A model generated the notes under the pieces. It did not search any database, was not told where the DNA came from, and worked only from the letters and a program-made list of their open reading frames with translations. Shown in pieces: positions 1-7,981 of a stretch of 64,000 nt of DNA (the first letter of the stretch is position 1; the number at the start of each line of letters is the position of its first letter). The stretch is from positions 186,001-250,000 of the forward strand of contig NZ_JAFBCX010000008.1 in NCBI RefSeq assembly GCF_016907955.1, in the 5' to 3' direction. Made by a program: the position numbers and the translations under genes. Source of the DNA: Lentzea nigeriaca (GTDB lineage: Bacteria > Actinomycetota > Actinomycetes > Mycobacteriales > Pseudonocardiaceae).

Positions 1-1
1 G

Positions 2-1202
2 TCGTCCGCCCGCCGTGCGTTGCTGGTGGAGTGGGACCGCTGCCGGTGGGTGTGGAACCAGTGCGTCGCGCAGTCGCGGGAGACACATCGGCACAACCGC
101 GAGAACCCTGATGACCCGCGCACGTGCGGGCCAGCGCAGTTGGACAAACTCCTGACGGCCTGGCGTGCCGAGCATGTGTGGCTGCGGGCGGGATCGTCAG
201 TGGTGCAGCAACAGGTCATCCGGGATTTCGGCGCGTCGCGTGCCAAGGCGCTCAAGGATGTGCGGGAGCGGGTGCCGCAGTGGCGGCGGGCCGGGATGCC
301 GCGGTTCAAGAAACGGTCGCTGGCCGAGCCGACATTCAACTACACCCAGCGCGGGTTCCGGTTGCGTGACGGCGTATTGCACCTGGCGGGCGGGATCGCG
401 GTGAGGCCGGTGTGGTCGCGAGATTTGCCTTCCGTGCCGTCGTCGGTGCGCGTTTACCGCGACAGCCTCGGCCACTGGTACTGCTCCTTCGTCGTCCAGA
501 CACGCGTCCAGCCCCTGCCTGCGACCGGCCGGGTGATCGGTGTCGACTGGGGTGTGAAGGAACTCGCCACCACCACAAGCGACGCGCACGACTTGCCGCA
601 CCCTCAGCACGGCAAGAACGCCGCGCAGGGCCTGGCGCGGTATCAGCGGATGATGGCCCGTCGCCGCCCGACCAAGGGCCAGCCCGGTTCGAAGGGCTAC
701 CAGAAAGCCAGGCGGCAAGCGGCGAAGATCCAGAAGAAGGTCGCCCGGCGGCGGCAGACGCCGCCCGCAAGTGGGCCAAGCGGGTTGTCCGCGACCATGA
801 CGCGCTCGCCGTGGAGGATTTCCGGCCGAAGTTCCTGGCGAAATCCACGATGGCACGCAAAGCCGCGGACGCCGCGATCGGCGCCACCAAGCGTGAGCTG
901 ATCGCGATGGCCCGCAAGCACGGCCGCGACGTGCGGCTGGTGGAGCCGAAACACACCACGATGGACTGCGCGTCATGCGGTGCGAGAACCAAGCACGCCT
1001 TGCCGCTGTCCGAACGCACCTACACCTGCACGTCGTGCGGAGCCGTGTCCCCCAGGGACAAGAACTCCGCTGCGGTGATGCTGGTCCGGGCAGGTTTGAA
1101 CCCGGTCGGTGATGACGGCACAAGACCTGCTCGTCCGCCGGACGAGCAGGCAGCCCGAGCCGAAAATCCCCGACAGCCCATGCAGGGCGGGGAGCATTCA
1201 AG
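2..1202 (+). pseudogene. tnpB: TnpB-type RNA-guided nuclease of an IS200/IS605-family element, frameshifted, 5' end outside window
   Basis: The reading frame enters from the left edge of the window. The first part (to about 750) carries the RuvC-I motif IGVDWGVKELATT. The rest, one frame over (from about 745), carries the RuvC-II glutamate in ALAVEDF, a four-Cys zinc ribbon (CASCGA ... CTSCGA) and the RuvC-III aspartate in DKNSAAVMLV. All catalytic motifs therefore survive but are split between two frames, with the break in the CGG-rich run at about 745-757. No stop codon occurs before the element's right end; the second frame runs on to 1956, antisense to the next gene. TnpB proteins are omega-RNA-guided nucleases encoded by IS605/IS1341-type elements. 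I call it a pseudogene, but a sequencing error in the repeat-like stretch is possible. No tnpA is visible in the window. Confidence 0.85.
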
Positions 1203-1221
1203 CGACGATCGTGGCACAGCT
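1120..1221 (+). ncRNA. Putative omega-RNA 3' scaffold, element right end and guide of the tnpB element
   Basis: A perfect 12-bp stem with one-base loop (1126-1150, arm CCTGCTCGTCCG) is followed by AATCCCCG ... GGCGGGGAGC (1170-1195) and TTCAAG. This resembles the right ends of IS1341-type elements, where a CCCCG/CGGGG hairpin is followed by a TCAA-like terminus. In TnpB systems the omega-RNA spans the 3' end of tnpB and the right end and takes its guide from flanking DNA. The guide would start at about 1202 and read into the 3' end of the HAAS gene on the opposite strand. Exact boundaries are inferred. Confidence 0.5.
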
Positions 1222-1875
1222 CAGGCAGCGGCGAGCGAGCAGACCGAGCCGGACGATCACGATCCACGTCCCGAAGCTCGCGATTCCCATCGGCAGCGAC
1301 TGCACCAGCCGTTGCGGGTCGACCTGCCAGGTGGCGCTGAGGATGGCGACGTTGCCGAGGACCACGACGAGCACGGACAGCAACGCGATCGACGCGGCGA
1401 GCCGTGCCAGCAGCTGCGTGTCCAACCGGCGGGCCAGCACGCGGCCGAGGATGAGCGCCACCAGGGCGATGCCCGCGGCGACTCCACTGGTCATGTCGTT
1501 GGCCTTGGCGATCAGCATGTACCACGACGGCACCGGACCACCGAAGTCCTGCCACGGCCCGATGAAGTACATGCGGCTCATCTCCCACAGCGCGTGCATG
1601 ACGGGCAGCACCACCGCGAGCAACGTCAGCGTGCGCGCGCCGTACGCGACGGCCAGTTCGGCCTGGTACTCGCGGGCTATGTGGCGGACCGGCCCGAACT
1701 CCTCGACGGCCCTGCGCTGGGCCGTGTCCTCGTCGAGGCCGCGGTCGAGGTGGGCCTCGACCGCGTCGGTGAGGCTGTCGCGGGTCTCGGTGAGCAGGTC
1801 GCGGACCTGCCTGCGGGAGCCCTGCAGCCGTGCCCCGAGATCGGTCACGTAGTCGTCGATCAGGCCTGTGCCCAC
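1198..1875 (-). CDS. HAAS-type (PadR-associated) permease-prefix membrane protein
   Basis: 225 residues. The N-terminal ~75 residues form a soluble helical domain (LLTETRDSLTDAVEAHLDRG ... RRAVEEFGP) typical of the HAAS/permease-prefix family that accompanies PadR regulators. It is followed by four hydrophobic segments. The GTG start overlaps the end of the upstream padR gene by 16 nt, so the two are translationally coupled. The stop codon TGA (1198-1200) lies at the right end of the tnpB element, so the C-terminus may have been set by the insertion. Family knowledge suggests a signalling or modulatory partner of the PadR regulator; no enzymatic motif is visible. Confidence 0.75.
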   Translation of the reverse strand: MGTGLIDDYVTDLGARLQGSRRQVRDLLTETRDSLTDAVEAHLDRGLDEDTAQRRAVEEFGPVRHIAREYQAELAVAYGARTLTLLAVVLPVMHALWEMSRMYFIGPWQDFGGPVPSWYMLIAKANDMTSGVAAGIALVALILGRVLARRLDTQLLARLAASIALLSVLVVVLGNVAILSATWQVDPQRLVQSLPMGIASFGTWIVIVRLGLLARRCLSCATIVA

Positions 1876-2198
1876 TTGCCGTCACCTCCCAGCACACCGT
1901 CGATCACCGTGGTGAACTGCCGCCACGCGCTGCGTTCGGCGTTCAGCGCGCGCTGACCGGCCGAGGTGAGCCGGTACGTGCGGCGCTTGCGGCCGCCGAC
2001 CGTGCTCCAGTCGCTCACCACGTGCCCCGCGCGCTCCAGTCGCCGCAGCGCCGGGTAGACGGTGCCGGTCGGCAGGTCGAGCGCACCGCCGCTGCCCTGC
2101 TGCAACGCCTCGATGATCGCGTATCCGTGCAACTGCCTGCCGTCGAGCGTGGCGAGCAGCAACGCGTCCAGGTGGCCACGCAGCGCATCGGGCTTCAT
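1860..2198 (-). CDS. PadR-family transcriptional regulator
   Basis: 112 residues with the PadR winged helix: LLLATLDGRQLHGYAIIEAL, then the wing TVYPALRRLERAGHV followed by RRTYRLTSAGQRAL. Length matches the short PadR subfamily (PadR-s2). It is transcribed away from cydA, with a 200-bp intergenic region between them, and its start codon sits inside a near-perfect inverted repeat (2193-2221), implying autoregulation. Sites of the same type precede cydA, so it is the likely local regulator of the cytochrome bd operon. The ligand is unknown. Confidence 0.9.
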   Translation of the reverse strand: MKPDALRGHLDALLLATLDGRQLHGYAIIEALQQGSGGALDLPTGTVYPALRRLERAGHVVSDWSTVGGRKRRTYRLTSAGQRALNAERSAWRQFTTVIDGVLGGDGKWAQA

Positions 2199-2221
2199 GA
2201 GTAGCGACTCTACTCATGAAG
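2193..2221. promoter_or_regulatory. Inverted repeat over the padR start codon, likely PadR operator
   Basis: CTTCATGAGTAG - CGACT - CTACTCATGAAG is a perfect 12-bp inverted repeat with a 5-nt spacer that includes the padR ATG. The core is GTAG-N5-CTAC. PadR regulators usually autoregulate through such dyads; the assignment to this protein is inference from position. Confidence 0.65.
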
Positions 2222-2234
2222 CCGCCGCACGCAC

Positions 2235-2344
2235 CCCTGAGATGTCCCTGATTCCGACCGGCCGGGGTGGTGCGCGGCGGCCCGGATCTGGTGCTCTGGA
2301 AGCGAATCGGCGGGCGTTCAGGGTCAGCCCTGAGATCTCCCTGA
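2235..2344. repeat. 17-bp direct repeat pair in the padR-cydA intergenic region
   Basis: CCCTGAGATGTCCCTGA (2235-2251) recurs as CCCTGAGATCTCCCTGA (2328-2344), one mismatch, 93 bp apart. They flank the presumed divergent promoters. The second copy overlaps a TCAGGG-TCAG-CCCTGA dyad. A binding site for a second regulator is possible; no family can be named. Confidence 0.5.
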
Positions 2345-2363
2345 CATCCCGCCGAAACGCTCT

Positions 2364-2402
2364 ATAAGTAGGAGCGCTACATATAGCCTGCCTACTCATG
2401 AG
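2364..2402. promoter_or_regulatory. Two tandem GTAG/ATAG-N5-CTAC dyads immediately upstream of and over the cydA start
   Basis: GTAG-GAGCG-CTAC lies at 2368-2380 and ATAG-CCTGC-CTAC at 2383-2395, the latter running into TCATGAG that contains the cydA ATG. Both share the core and spacer length of the dyad at the padR start. Their centres are 15 bp apart. They would place the same regulator over the cydA transcription and translation start. Confidence 0.6.
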
Positions 2403-3552
2403 CCCATCGGACCTCGCTCGCGTCCAGTTCGCGACGACGACCTCGTTCCACTTCCTGTTCGTGCTGCTCACGCTCGGGCTGGTGACCCTGCTCGTGATCA
2501 CGCAAACCAGGTTCACGCTGACCAGAGCACCCGTACACGAGCGGATGACCAGGTTCTGGGGCCGGATCTACGTGATCAACTACGCGCTGGGCATCGCCAC
2601 CGGCATCGTCATGGAGTTCCAGTTCGGACTGGACTGGTCGGGCCTCGCGACCTACGCGGGAGACGTGTTCGGGGCGCCGCTCGCCCTGGAGACGCTGATC
2701 GCGTTCTTCCTGGAGTCGACGTTCCTCGGCCTGTGGATCTTCGGCTGGGGCAGGCTCAACCGCTGGGTGCACCTCGCGCTGCTCTACCTGACCGCGCTCA
2801 CGGCGTACGCGTCGGCGTTCTGGATCATGGCCGCGAACGGGTTCCTGCAGCACCCCGTCGGCTATCGGGTCGAGGGGAACGTGCTGCGGCTGGAGGACTT
2901 CTCCGCGCTCCTGGGCAACCCGACCTTCGGGACGGCGCTGGTGCACGTGGTCTTCGCGTCCCTCACGGTCGGCGGGGTGTTCCTGACCGGCGTGTCGGCG
3001 TACCACTTCATCAAGCGCACGCCGGAGGTCGACTTCTTCCGGCGGTCGCTGCGGCTGGGCGTCGTCACCACCGCGCTGGTCACGCCGTCGCTGGTCGGGG
3101 CCGGTTTCGCGCAGTTCCCGATCATCGAGGAGCTGCAGCCCGGCAAGTTCGCGCACGCGCCGGGCACCGCGCTCGGGTTCATGATCCTGATCGGGATGAC
3201 GCTGATGGCGGTCAGCTGGCTGACGCTGCCGTTGCTGATCAAGGACGCCGTGATCAGGATGCGCTTCCCGCTGTACCTCATGGTGATCGGCATTCCGCTG
3301 CCGTTCCTCGCGGCGATCCTCGGGTGGGTGTTCCGCGAGGTCGGGCGGCAGCCGTGGCTGATCTACGGGCTCCTGCGGACCGAGGACGCGGTGTCCCAGG
3401 TGGACTCCTCGCAGATCCTGTTGTCGCTCATCGTGTTCTCGTCCCTGTTCGTGGTGCTGGCCTGCGTCGACTGGGCGTTGATCGCACGTGCGGTCCGCCG
3501 CGGTCCCGACGTCACGCCCGCTCCCGTTTCGCCGCTGGTGGTGACCCTCTGA
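2398..3552 (+). CDS. cydA: Cytochrome bd-type oxidase subunit I, compact form lacking the quinol loop
   Basis: 384 residues; family members usually have about 430-520. Visible are the N-terminal RVQFATTTSFHFLFVLLTLG with haem-ligand His18, ALETLIAFFLES (Glu98, Glu106), NGFLQHPVG (147-155), a second His in LVHVVF (His183), a Met-rich segment near 262-270 that should supply the axial Met, and the signature GWVFREVGRQPW (309-320). Between the sixth and seventh core helices only about 25 residues remain, so the periplasmic Q-loop with its KxxxxE quinol-binding element is essentially absent. The TGA stop overlaps the cydB ATG. It should be a membrane quinol:O2 oxidoreductase subunit, but the lost Q-loop makes the electron donor uncertain. 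Confidence 0.9.
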   Translation: MSPSDLARVQFATTTSFHFLFVLLTLGLVTLLVITQTRFTLTRAPVHERMTRFWGRIYVINYALGIATGIVMEFQFGLDWSGLATYAGDVFGAPLALETLIAFFLESTFLGLWIFGWGRLNRWVHLALLYLTALTAYASAFWIMAANGFLQHPVGYRVEGNVLRLEDFSALLGNPTFGTALVHVVFASLTVGGVFLTGVSAYHFIKRTPEVDFFRRSLRLGVVTTALVTPSLVGAGFAQFPIIEELQPGKFAHAPGTALGFMILIGMTLMAVSWLTLPLLIKDAVIRMRFPLYLMVIGIPLPFLAAILGWVFREVGRQPWLIYGLLRTEDAVSQVDSSQILLSLIVFSSLFVVLACVDWALIARAVRRGPDVTPAPVSPLVVTL

Positions 3553-4175
3553 TGGAACTGCTCTGGTTGATCGTGCTCGGGACGCTCGTCGTCGGGTACT
3601 TCGCGTTGGCGGGCTTCGACTACGGCACCGGGTTGCTGCTGCCGTTCCGCGGGCGCGACGAGACGTTGCACCGGATGACGCCGTTCTTCCTGGGCAACGA
3701 GGTGTGGCTGGTCGCCGCTATCGGGGTGCTGTTCGCGGCGTTCCCGCGGCTCGAAGGCGAGCTGCTGTCCGGCGCGCACAGCACGTTCACGCTGATCCTG
3801 GCCGGACTGGTGCTGTTCATGGCCGCCGTCCAGTTGCGACTGTGGTCGTGGCTGGTGTTCACCGGCGCGCTGATGGTTTCCGTCGGCTGGGGCCTGTTTC
3901 TCGCGCACCTGCTGCACGCGCCGGTGGCCGTGGCGCTGGTGATGCCCGTGCTGTTCGCCTTGCACGGCTGGGTGTTCCAGACCCGGCGGTGGGCGTTGTT
4001 CCCGTTGACCGCGTTGCTCTGCGCGCTGCCGATCCCGCTCGCGTTCAGCTCGATCGACGTCGCCGGGCTGATGGCGCACACCGACACCCTCGGCCTGCTC
4101 GCCTGGGTCGCTGTCCCGATCATCCCGCTGGTGGTGTTGCTGCAGTGGTCGATCGTCTCCATCTCCTCGCGCTGA
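3552..4175 (+). CDS. cydB: Cytochrome bd-type oxidase subunit II, unusually short
   Basis: 207 residues against about 330-350 for typical CydB. The N-terminus (GYFALAGFDYGTGLLLPF), FLGNEVWLVAAIGVLFAAFP and a C-terminus resembling the usual end (LLAWVAVPIIPLVVLLQWSIV) are all present. The protein therefore looks internally shortened rather than truncated, with about six or seven hydrophobic segments instead of nine. It starts at an ATGA overlap with cydA and its end overlaps the proposed cydD start by about 30 nt. It partners CydA in the membrane. Confidence 0.85.
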   Translation: MELLWLIVLGTLVVGYFALAGFDYGTGLLLPFRGRDETLHRMTPFFLGNEVWLVAAIGVLFAAFPRLEGELLSGAHSTFTLILAGLVLFMAAVQLRLWSWLVFTGALMVSVGWGLFLAHLLHAPVAVALVMPVLFALHGWVFQTRRWALFPLTALLCALPIPLAFSSIDVAGLMAHTDTLGLLAWVAVPIIPLVVLLQWSIVSISSR

Positions 4176-5494
4176 TCCCGATCCCGTTCCTGGTGCTGGC
4201 ACAGGCGGAGCTCCTGGCCTCAGCGCTCGGCGGCGGTGGCGGATATCTGTTGCTGTGCCTGGTGATCGGCCTGCGGGTGCTCGTGTGGTGGGTCCACCGC
4301 GAGTGGGCTCACCGGGCCGCGGAACGGACGCGGACCCGGCTGCGCGAGGCCTTCCTGCGCTCGCCGGGAACCAGGGCCGGTGAGGTCGCCACGCTGGTGA
4401 CGCGCGGGGTGCACGACGTGACGCCGTACGTCGTCGGGTATCTGCCGCAGCAGGTCCTCGCTGTCGTCGTGCCACTCGCGGTCGTCATCAGGCTGGCGTT
4501 CGCCGATCTGACGGCAGCGCTGACGGTCCTGCTGACGTTGCCGTTGATCCCGATCTTCGGCGCGCTGGTCGGCGCGCACACCCGTGAGCGGACGGCCCGT
4601 CAGTGGGCAGCGCTGGCGACGCTCGGCGGGCATTTCCTGGACGTGGTCAAGGGCATCGGCACGCTCCGGGCGTTCGGACGGGCCGAAGCGCAGTCGGGCA
4701 CCGTCCGGAAGCTGGCGGCGCAGCACATGACCGAGACGATGTCCGCGCTCAGGGTCGCGTTCCTGTCGGCGTTCGTGCTGGAGCTGGTGGCGACGATGTC
4801 CGTGGCGATGGTCGCGGTGCCCGTCGGGCTCAGGCTGCTCGGCGGCGGCGTTCCGCTGCACACCGCGTTGCTCGTGCTCTTCCTGGCCCCGGAAGCGTTT
4901 CTGCCGCTGCGCGCCGCCGGAGCGCAGTACCACGCGAGCGCTCAGGGCCGCGAGGTTCTGGCCAAGGTGCCGACACCGGAGGAGTCCAAGGGAGTCACTC
5001 CGCCGGACCTGGCGAGCGCCGAGATCGTGTTCGACGACGTGAGCGTGCGCAGCCTGGAGAACTTCTCGCTGCGGATCGAGCCCGGCGAACGGATCGCGCT
5101 GGTCGGGCCGAGCGGTGCCGGCAAGAGCACGGTTCTGGGGCTGCTGCTGGGCTTCGTGCGGCCGGACCGGGGCCGTGTGCTGGTCGGGGGCGTCGACCTG
5201 CGCGAGATCGACCGCAAGGCATGGCTCGAAGCGCTGTCGTGGGTGCCGCAACGGCCCACGCTCGTGCCCGCGAACCTCTCTTCCGGTGAGCAGCAACGGG
5301 TCGCGCTCGCGAAGGCGCTGGACCGGCGGCACGCCGGGTTGTTCCTGCTGGACGAACCGACCGCGCACCTCGACGCGGAAACCGAAGCGCTCGTCCTCGA
5401 AGCGACCAGGGAGTTCACCCGCGGTCGCACGGCCGTGATCGTGGCGCACCGGCCGGCACTGCTGAACGAGGTGGACAGGGTGGTGACGGTATGA
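4145..5494 (+). CDS. cydD: CydD-like ABC exporter half, shortened nucleotide-binding domain
   Basis: 449 residues with a GTG start overlapping cydB; typical CydD has about 560. The membrane domain is recognisable (FLVLAQAELLASAL; HREWAHRAAERTRTRLREAF). The ATPase domain has Walker A GPSGAGKST (about residue 320), VPQRPTL (Q-loop), signature LSSGEQQR (about 377), Walker B LFLLDEP and switch AHRP. Only about 57 residues separate Walker A from the signature, so most of the helical subdomain between Q-loop and signature is missing. CydDC exports thiols/haem needed for cytochrome bd assembly. Whether this form still hydrolyses ATP is doubtful. The start codon is a choice of convenience; no strong RBS is seen. 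Confidence 0.8.
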   Translation: MVDRLHLLALIPIPFLVLAQAELLASALGGGGGYLLLCLVIGLRVLVWWVHREWAHRAAERTRTRLREAFLRSPGTRAGEVATLVTRGVHDVTPYVVGYLPQQVLAVVVPLAVVIRLAFADLTAALTVLLTLPLIPIFGALVGAHTRERTARQWAALATLGGHFLDVVKGIGTLRAFGRAEAQSGTVRKLAAQHMTETMSALRVAFLSAFVLELVATMSVAMVAVPVGLRLLGGGVPLHTALLVLFLAPEAFLPLRAAGAQYHASAQGREVLAKVPTPEESKGVTPPDLASAEIVFDDVSVRSLENFSLRIEPGERIALVGPSGAGKSTVLGLLLGFVRPDRGRVLVGGVDLREIDRKAWLEALSWVPQRPTLVPANLSSGEQQRVALAKALDRRHAGLFLLDEPTAHLDAETEALVLEATREFTRGRTAVIVAHRPALLNEVDRVVTV

Positions 5495-6783
5495 AGCTCG
5501 CGATCTTCGTGGGAACGCTTGCCGAACTGGCCGGTGTCGGCCTCACCGCGACGGCGACCTGGCTGATCATGCGCGCCGCCGAGCACCCGCCGCTGCAGGC
5601 GCTGACCGTGGCGATCGTCGCGGTCCGCACGCTCGCGCTCGCCAAGGGCGCCCTCCGCTACCTCGAGCGCCTGACCGGCCACCAGGCCGTGCTCGGCGAA
5701 GCCGTCGAGCTCCGCGGCCGGGTCTACGACGACCTGGTGCGCCGCAGGCACATCCCGTCCGGCACGGCCCTCACCCGCATCGTCACGAACGTCGACCAGC
5801 ACCTCGACAGCCGGCTCCGCGTCACCCTCCCGTGGATCACCGCGGCGCTGGTGAGCGCGGTGATGGCGGTCTTCTCGCTCCCCCTCGCGATCGGCCTGCT
5901 GATCAACGTCGTGTTGCTCCCGTGGCTCTGCATCCGCAAGCCGCAAGACCTCACACCGTTGCGCGCCAAGCTCACCGAAGAAACCACGGAACTGGTGCAC
6001 AGCAAAGAAGAACTGATCGCCTACGGCCTGTTCGACGAGAAACTCCACGCAGCGACCATTACCGCGAAAGAGCTGTCCCGCAGGGAACGCAGCCGCGATC
6101 TCACCCCGCTGGCGATCGCCGTCCAGTTCGGCACGGCACTGCTGATGCTCGCCCAGCACGAACCCGCGTGGCTGATCATGGCCACCATCGCGACGTTCGA
6201 GATCACGATCCCGCTCGCCGCCCTGACGAAGCCGGCCCCCGAACCGACCGACGAGCCCGAACCGGCCGTCGTCATCGAAACCCCGGTGCTGCAGGGCAAA
6301 ACCGCGATCGTCGGGCCGAGCGGCATCGGCAAGACCACGCTGCTCAACGCCATCGCCCACCGGCTCGAACCCAGCAAGGGCGCGCTGGCCTACACCCACG
6401 TCTTCCACACGACGGTCCGCACCAACGTCCTGATGGCCAAACCCGATGCCACGCAGGAGGAACTCGACCGGGCGGCCGAGATCACCGAGCTCGACCTCGA
6501 CTGGGACCAGGTCGTCGGCGAACGCGGCGAGGAGATCTCCGGCGGTCAACGCCAGCGCCTGATCCTCACCAGGTCGGTGCTCGCGAACCCGGAGATCCTG
6601 CTCCTGGACGAGCCCACGGAAGGGCTCGACCCGGATCAAGCCGACCGCGTGCTGAAGAAGGTCCTGGACAACTGCCGGGGCACCGCGCTCGTCGTGACGC
6701 ACCGGCAGGAGCAGCTAGCGCTCTTCGACCACGTGCACCATCGGGGGCCGGTCGGCCACGAGCACGTCGGTCGAGTCGGGTAG
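5491..6783 (+). CDS. cydC: CydC-like ABC exporter half, shortened
   Basis: 430 residues (usual about 550). It begins at an ATGA overlap with cydD. The membrane domain contains TATATWLIMRAAEHPPLQAL and LERLTGHQAVLGEAVELRGRV-type CydC features. The ATPase has Walker A GPSGIGKTT (about 274), signature ISGGQRQR (about 348), Walker B ILLLDEP and VVTHR. The Q-loop region reads AYTHVFHTTVRTNV with no Gln at the usual place, and the segment before it is about 30 residues short. The 3' end overlaps convergent gpgS by 69 nt. Forms a heterodimer with CydD by family knowledge. Confidence 0.8.
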   Translation: MKLAIFVGTLAELAGVGLTATATWLIMRAAEHPPLQALTVAIVAVRTLALAKGALRYLERLTGHQAVLGEAVELRGRVYDDLVRRRHIPSGTALTRIVTNVDQHLDSRLRVTLPWITAALVSAVMAVFSLPLAIGLLINVVLLPWLCIRKPQDLTPLRAKLTEETTELVHSKEELIAYGLFDEKLHAATITAKELSRRERSRDLTPLAIAVQFGTALLMLAQHEPAWLIMATIATFEITIPLAALTKPAPEPTDEPEPAVVIETPVLQGKTAIVGPSGIGKTTLLNAIAHRLEPSKGALAYTHVFHTTVRTNVLMAKPDATQEELDRAAEITELDLDWDQVVGERGEEISGGQRQRLILTRSVLANPEILLLDEPTEGLDPDQADRVLKKVLDNCRGTALVVTHRQEQLALFDHVHHRGPVGHEHVGRVG

Positions 6784-7626
6784 CCACTCGCCGCCGACCT
6801 GCACGAACTGCGTCAACGGGCCGGCTTCGGCGGAGACGCCGCACCGGGCCAGCGCGGTCCCCATGATCTGCGAGGACATCACGCCGAGCTGCAGCAACGA
6901 CCGGTTGCGGTGCTTGCGCACACCCAGGTTCACCTGCGCCAACGCCGACAGCCCGTGCATCCGGTGCACGTCGAGCAACAGCCCGATCTCCACCCCGTAC
7001 CCCGCCGCGAACGGCACGGACTCCAAAAAGGACCGAGTGGCCGCGTACTCGCCGCCGAGCGGTTGCACCACACCGGAAAGCTCCGGCCGCAGCGTGTTCA
7101 GCAGCGGCCGCGCCACCAGTTCGGTGACCCGTCCACCGCCGCTGCTCTCCAACCGCAACGGCCGCCGGTAGAACCCCTTCACCAGGTGCAGGTCCGCATC
7201 GAGCAACAACGGCCCGAGCAACGCCGTGACGAACGCGGTCTCCGGGTCCACGAGATCGGAGTCCAGGAAGACGATCAGATCGCCGGAGGTCGCGGCCAGC
7301 GACCTCCACAGCACCTCGCCCTTGCCGGGCAACGGTTCCAGCCACGGCACGACGTCCTCGCGCCGCACGACCCGCGCCCCTGCCTCGGCCGCGACGAGAA
7401 CGGTCCGGTCGGTCGACCCGGAGTCCATCACCACGAGCTCGTCGACCAGCGTGCCGAGCAACGGCCGGACCACGGCGACGACAGCGCCGACGGTCTCCTC
7501 CTCGTTCAGCGCGGGCAGCACGACCGAGACCGTCCGGCCGCGCTTCAACGCCACCAGGTCGTCGACCGTCCACGACGGCTGCTGCCAGGTGTGCGTGGCG
7601 AACCAGGCTTCGACGGAGGGCAGCAT
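6715..7626 (-). CDS. gpgS: Glucosyl-3-phosphoglycerate synthase
   Basis: 303 residues, GT81/GT2-like fold. The nucleotide-sugar binding start VSVVLPALNEEETVGAVV, VVMDSGSTDRT and metal-binding DSDLVDPE are present, as are GYGVEIGLLLDV and the usual GpgS C-terminal helical region. It makes glucosyl-3-phosphoglycerate, the first step of methylglucose lipopolysaccharide/glycogen-like polymer priming in actinobacteria. Its ATG overlaps the TGA of the upstream DHPS-like gene, exactly the folP2-gpgS arrangement of M. tuberculosis (Rv1207-Rv1208). Confidence 0.93.
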   Translation of the reverse strand: MLPSVEAWFATHTWQQPSWTVDDLVALKRGRTVSVVLPALNEEETVGAVVAVVRPLLGTLVDELVVMDSGSTDRTVLVAAEAGARVVRREDVVPWLEPLPGKGEVLWRSLAATSGDLIVFLDSDLVDPETAFVTALLGPLLLDADLHLVKGFYRRPLRLESSGGGRVTELVARPLLNTLRPELSGVVQPLGGEYAATRSFLESVPFAAGYGVEIGLLLDVHRMHGLSALAQVNLGVRKHRNRSLLQLGVMSSQIMGTALARCGVSAEAGPLTQFVQVGGEWLPDSTDVLVADRPPMVHVVEER

Positions 7627-7964
7627 CAGGCGAGCGCCCGCACCGCTCGGGCAGGCGGACGGGTTCCCGTCACGCTCGCGACCATCTCCACGACCTTCCT
7701 CGCCTGCCGCACGTCGGATGCATGAATGGCGCGTGCTCCGGACATCGCAGCCACTGTTGCAGCCGCCAGAGTGAAATCCTCATCCCCTGCGGGGATCGTC
7801 ACCACATCCAACATTTCGGTGAGCGACGGCAATTCCAGTTCACCGTCGAATTCCACGACATCGGCACCGTCATCAATGGCCTGACCCACCGCATCCGCGC
7901 TGGTCAGATGCGCAACGACCAGCACCCGGTCTTTCGGCAGCTCAGTGATGCGGAATCGGTTCAC
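7626..7964 (-). CDS. Truncated dihydropteroate-synthase-like protein (FolP2-type)
   Basis: 112 residues where dihydropteroate synthases have about 270. HLTSADAVGQAIDDGADVVEFDG resembles the DHPS repeat strand/helix DGADIVDVGG, and the C-terminus ASDVRQARKVVEMVASVTG followed by TRPPARAVRALA closely follows the FolP2 C-terminus. The pterin and pABA binding core is missing, so catalysis is unlikely. The position directly upstream of and coupled to gpgS (ATGA overlap) supports descent from folP2, a paralogue already regarded as not a functional DHPS in mycobacteria. Confidence 0.7.
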   Translation of the reverse strand: MNRFRITELPKDRVLVVAHLTSADAVGQAIDDGADVVEFDGELELPSLTEMLDVVTIPAGDEDFTLAAATVAAMSGARAIHASDVRQARKVVEMVASVTGTRPPARAVRALA

Positions 7965-7981
7965 GCCACTCAGCGTAAACA

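Noticed and set aside
412..1956. Long open frame on the + strand continuing from tnpB into 1956
   Set aside because: Only the part to about 1202 matches TnpB; beyond that it is antisense to the HAAS and padR genes and has no recognisable content.
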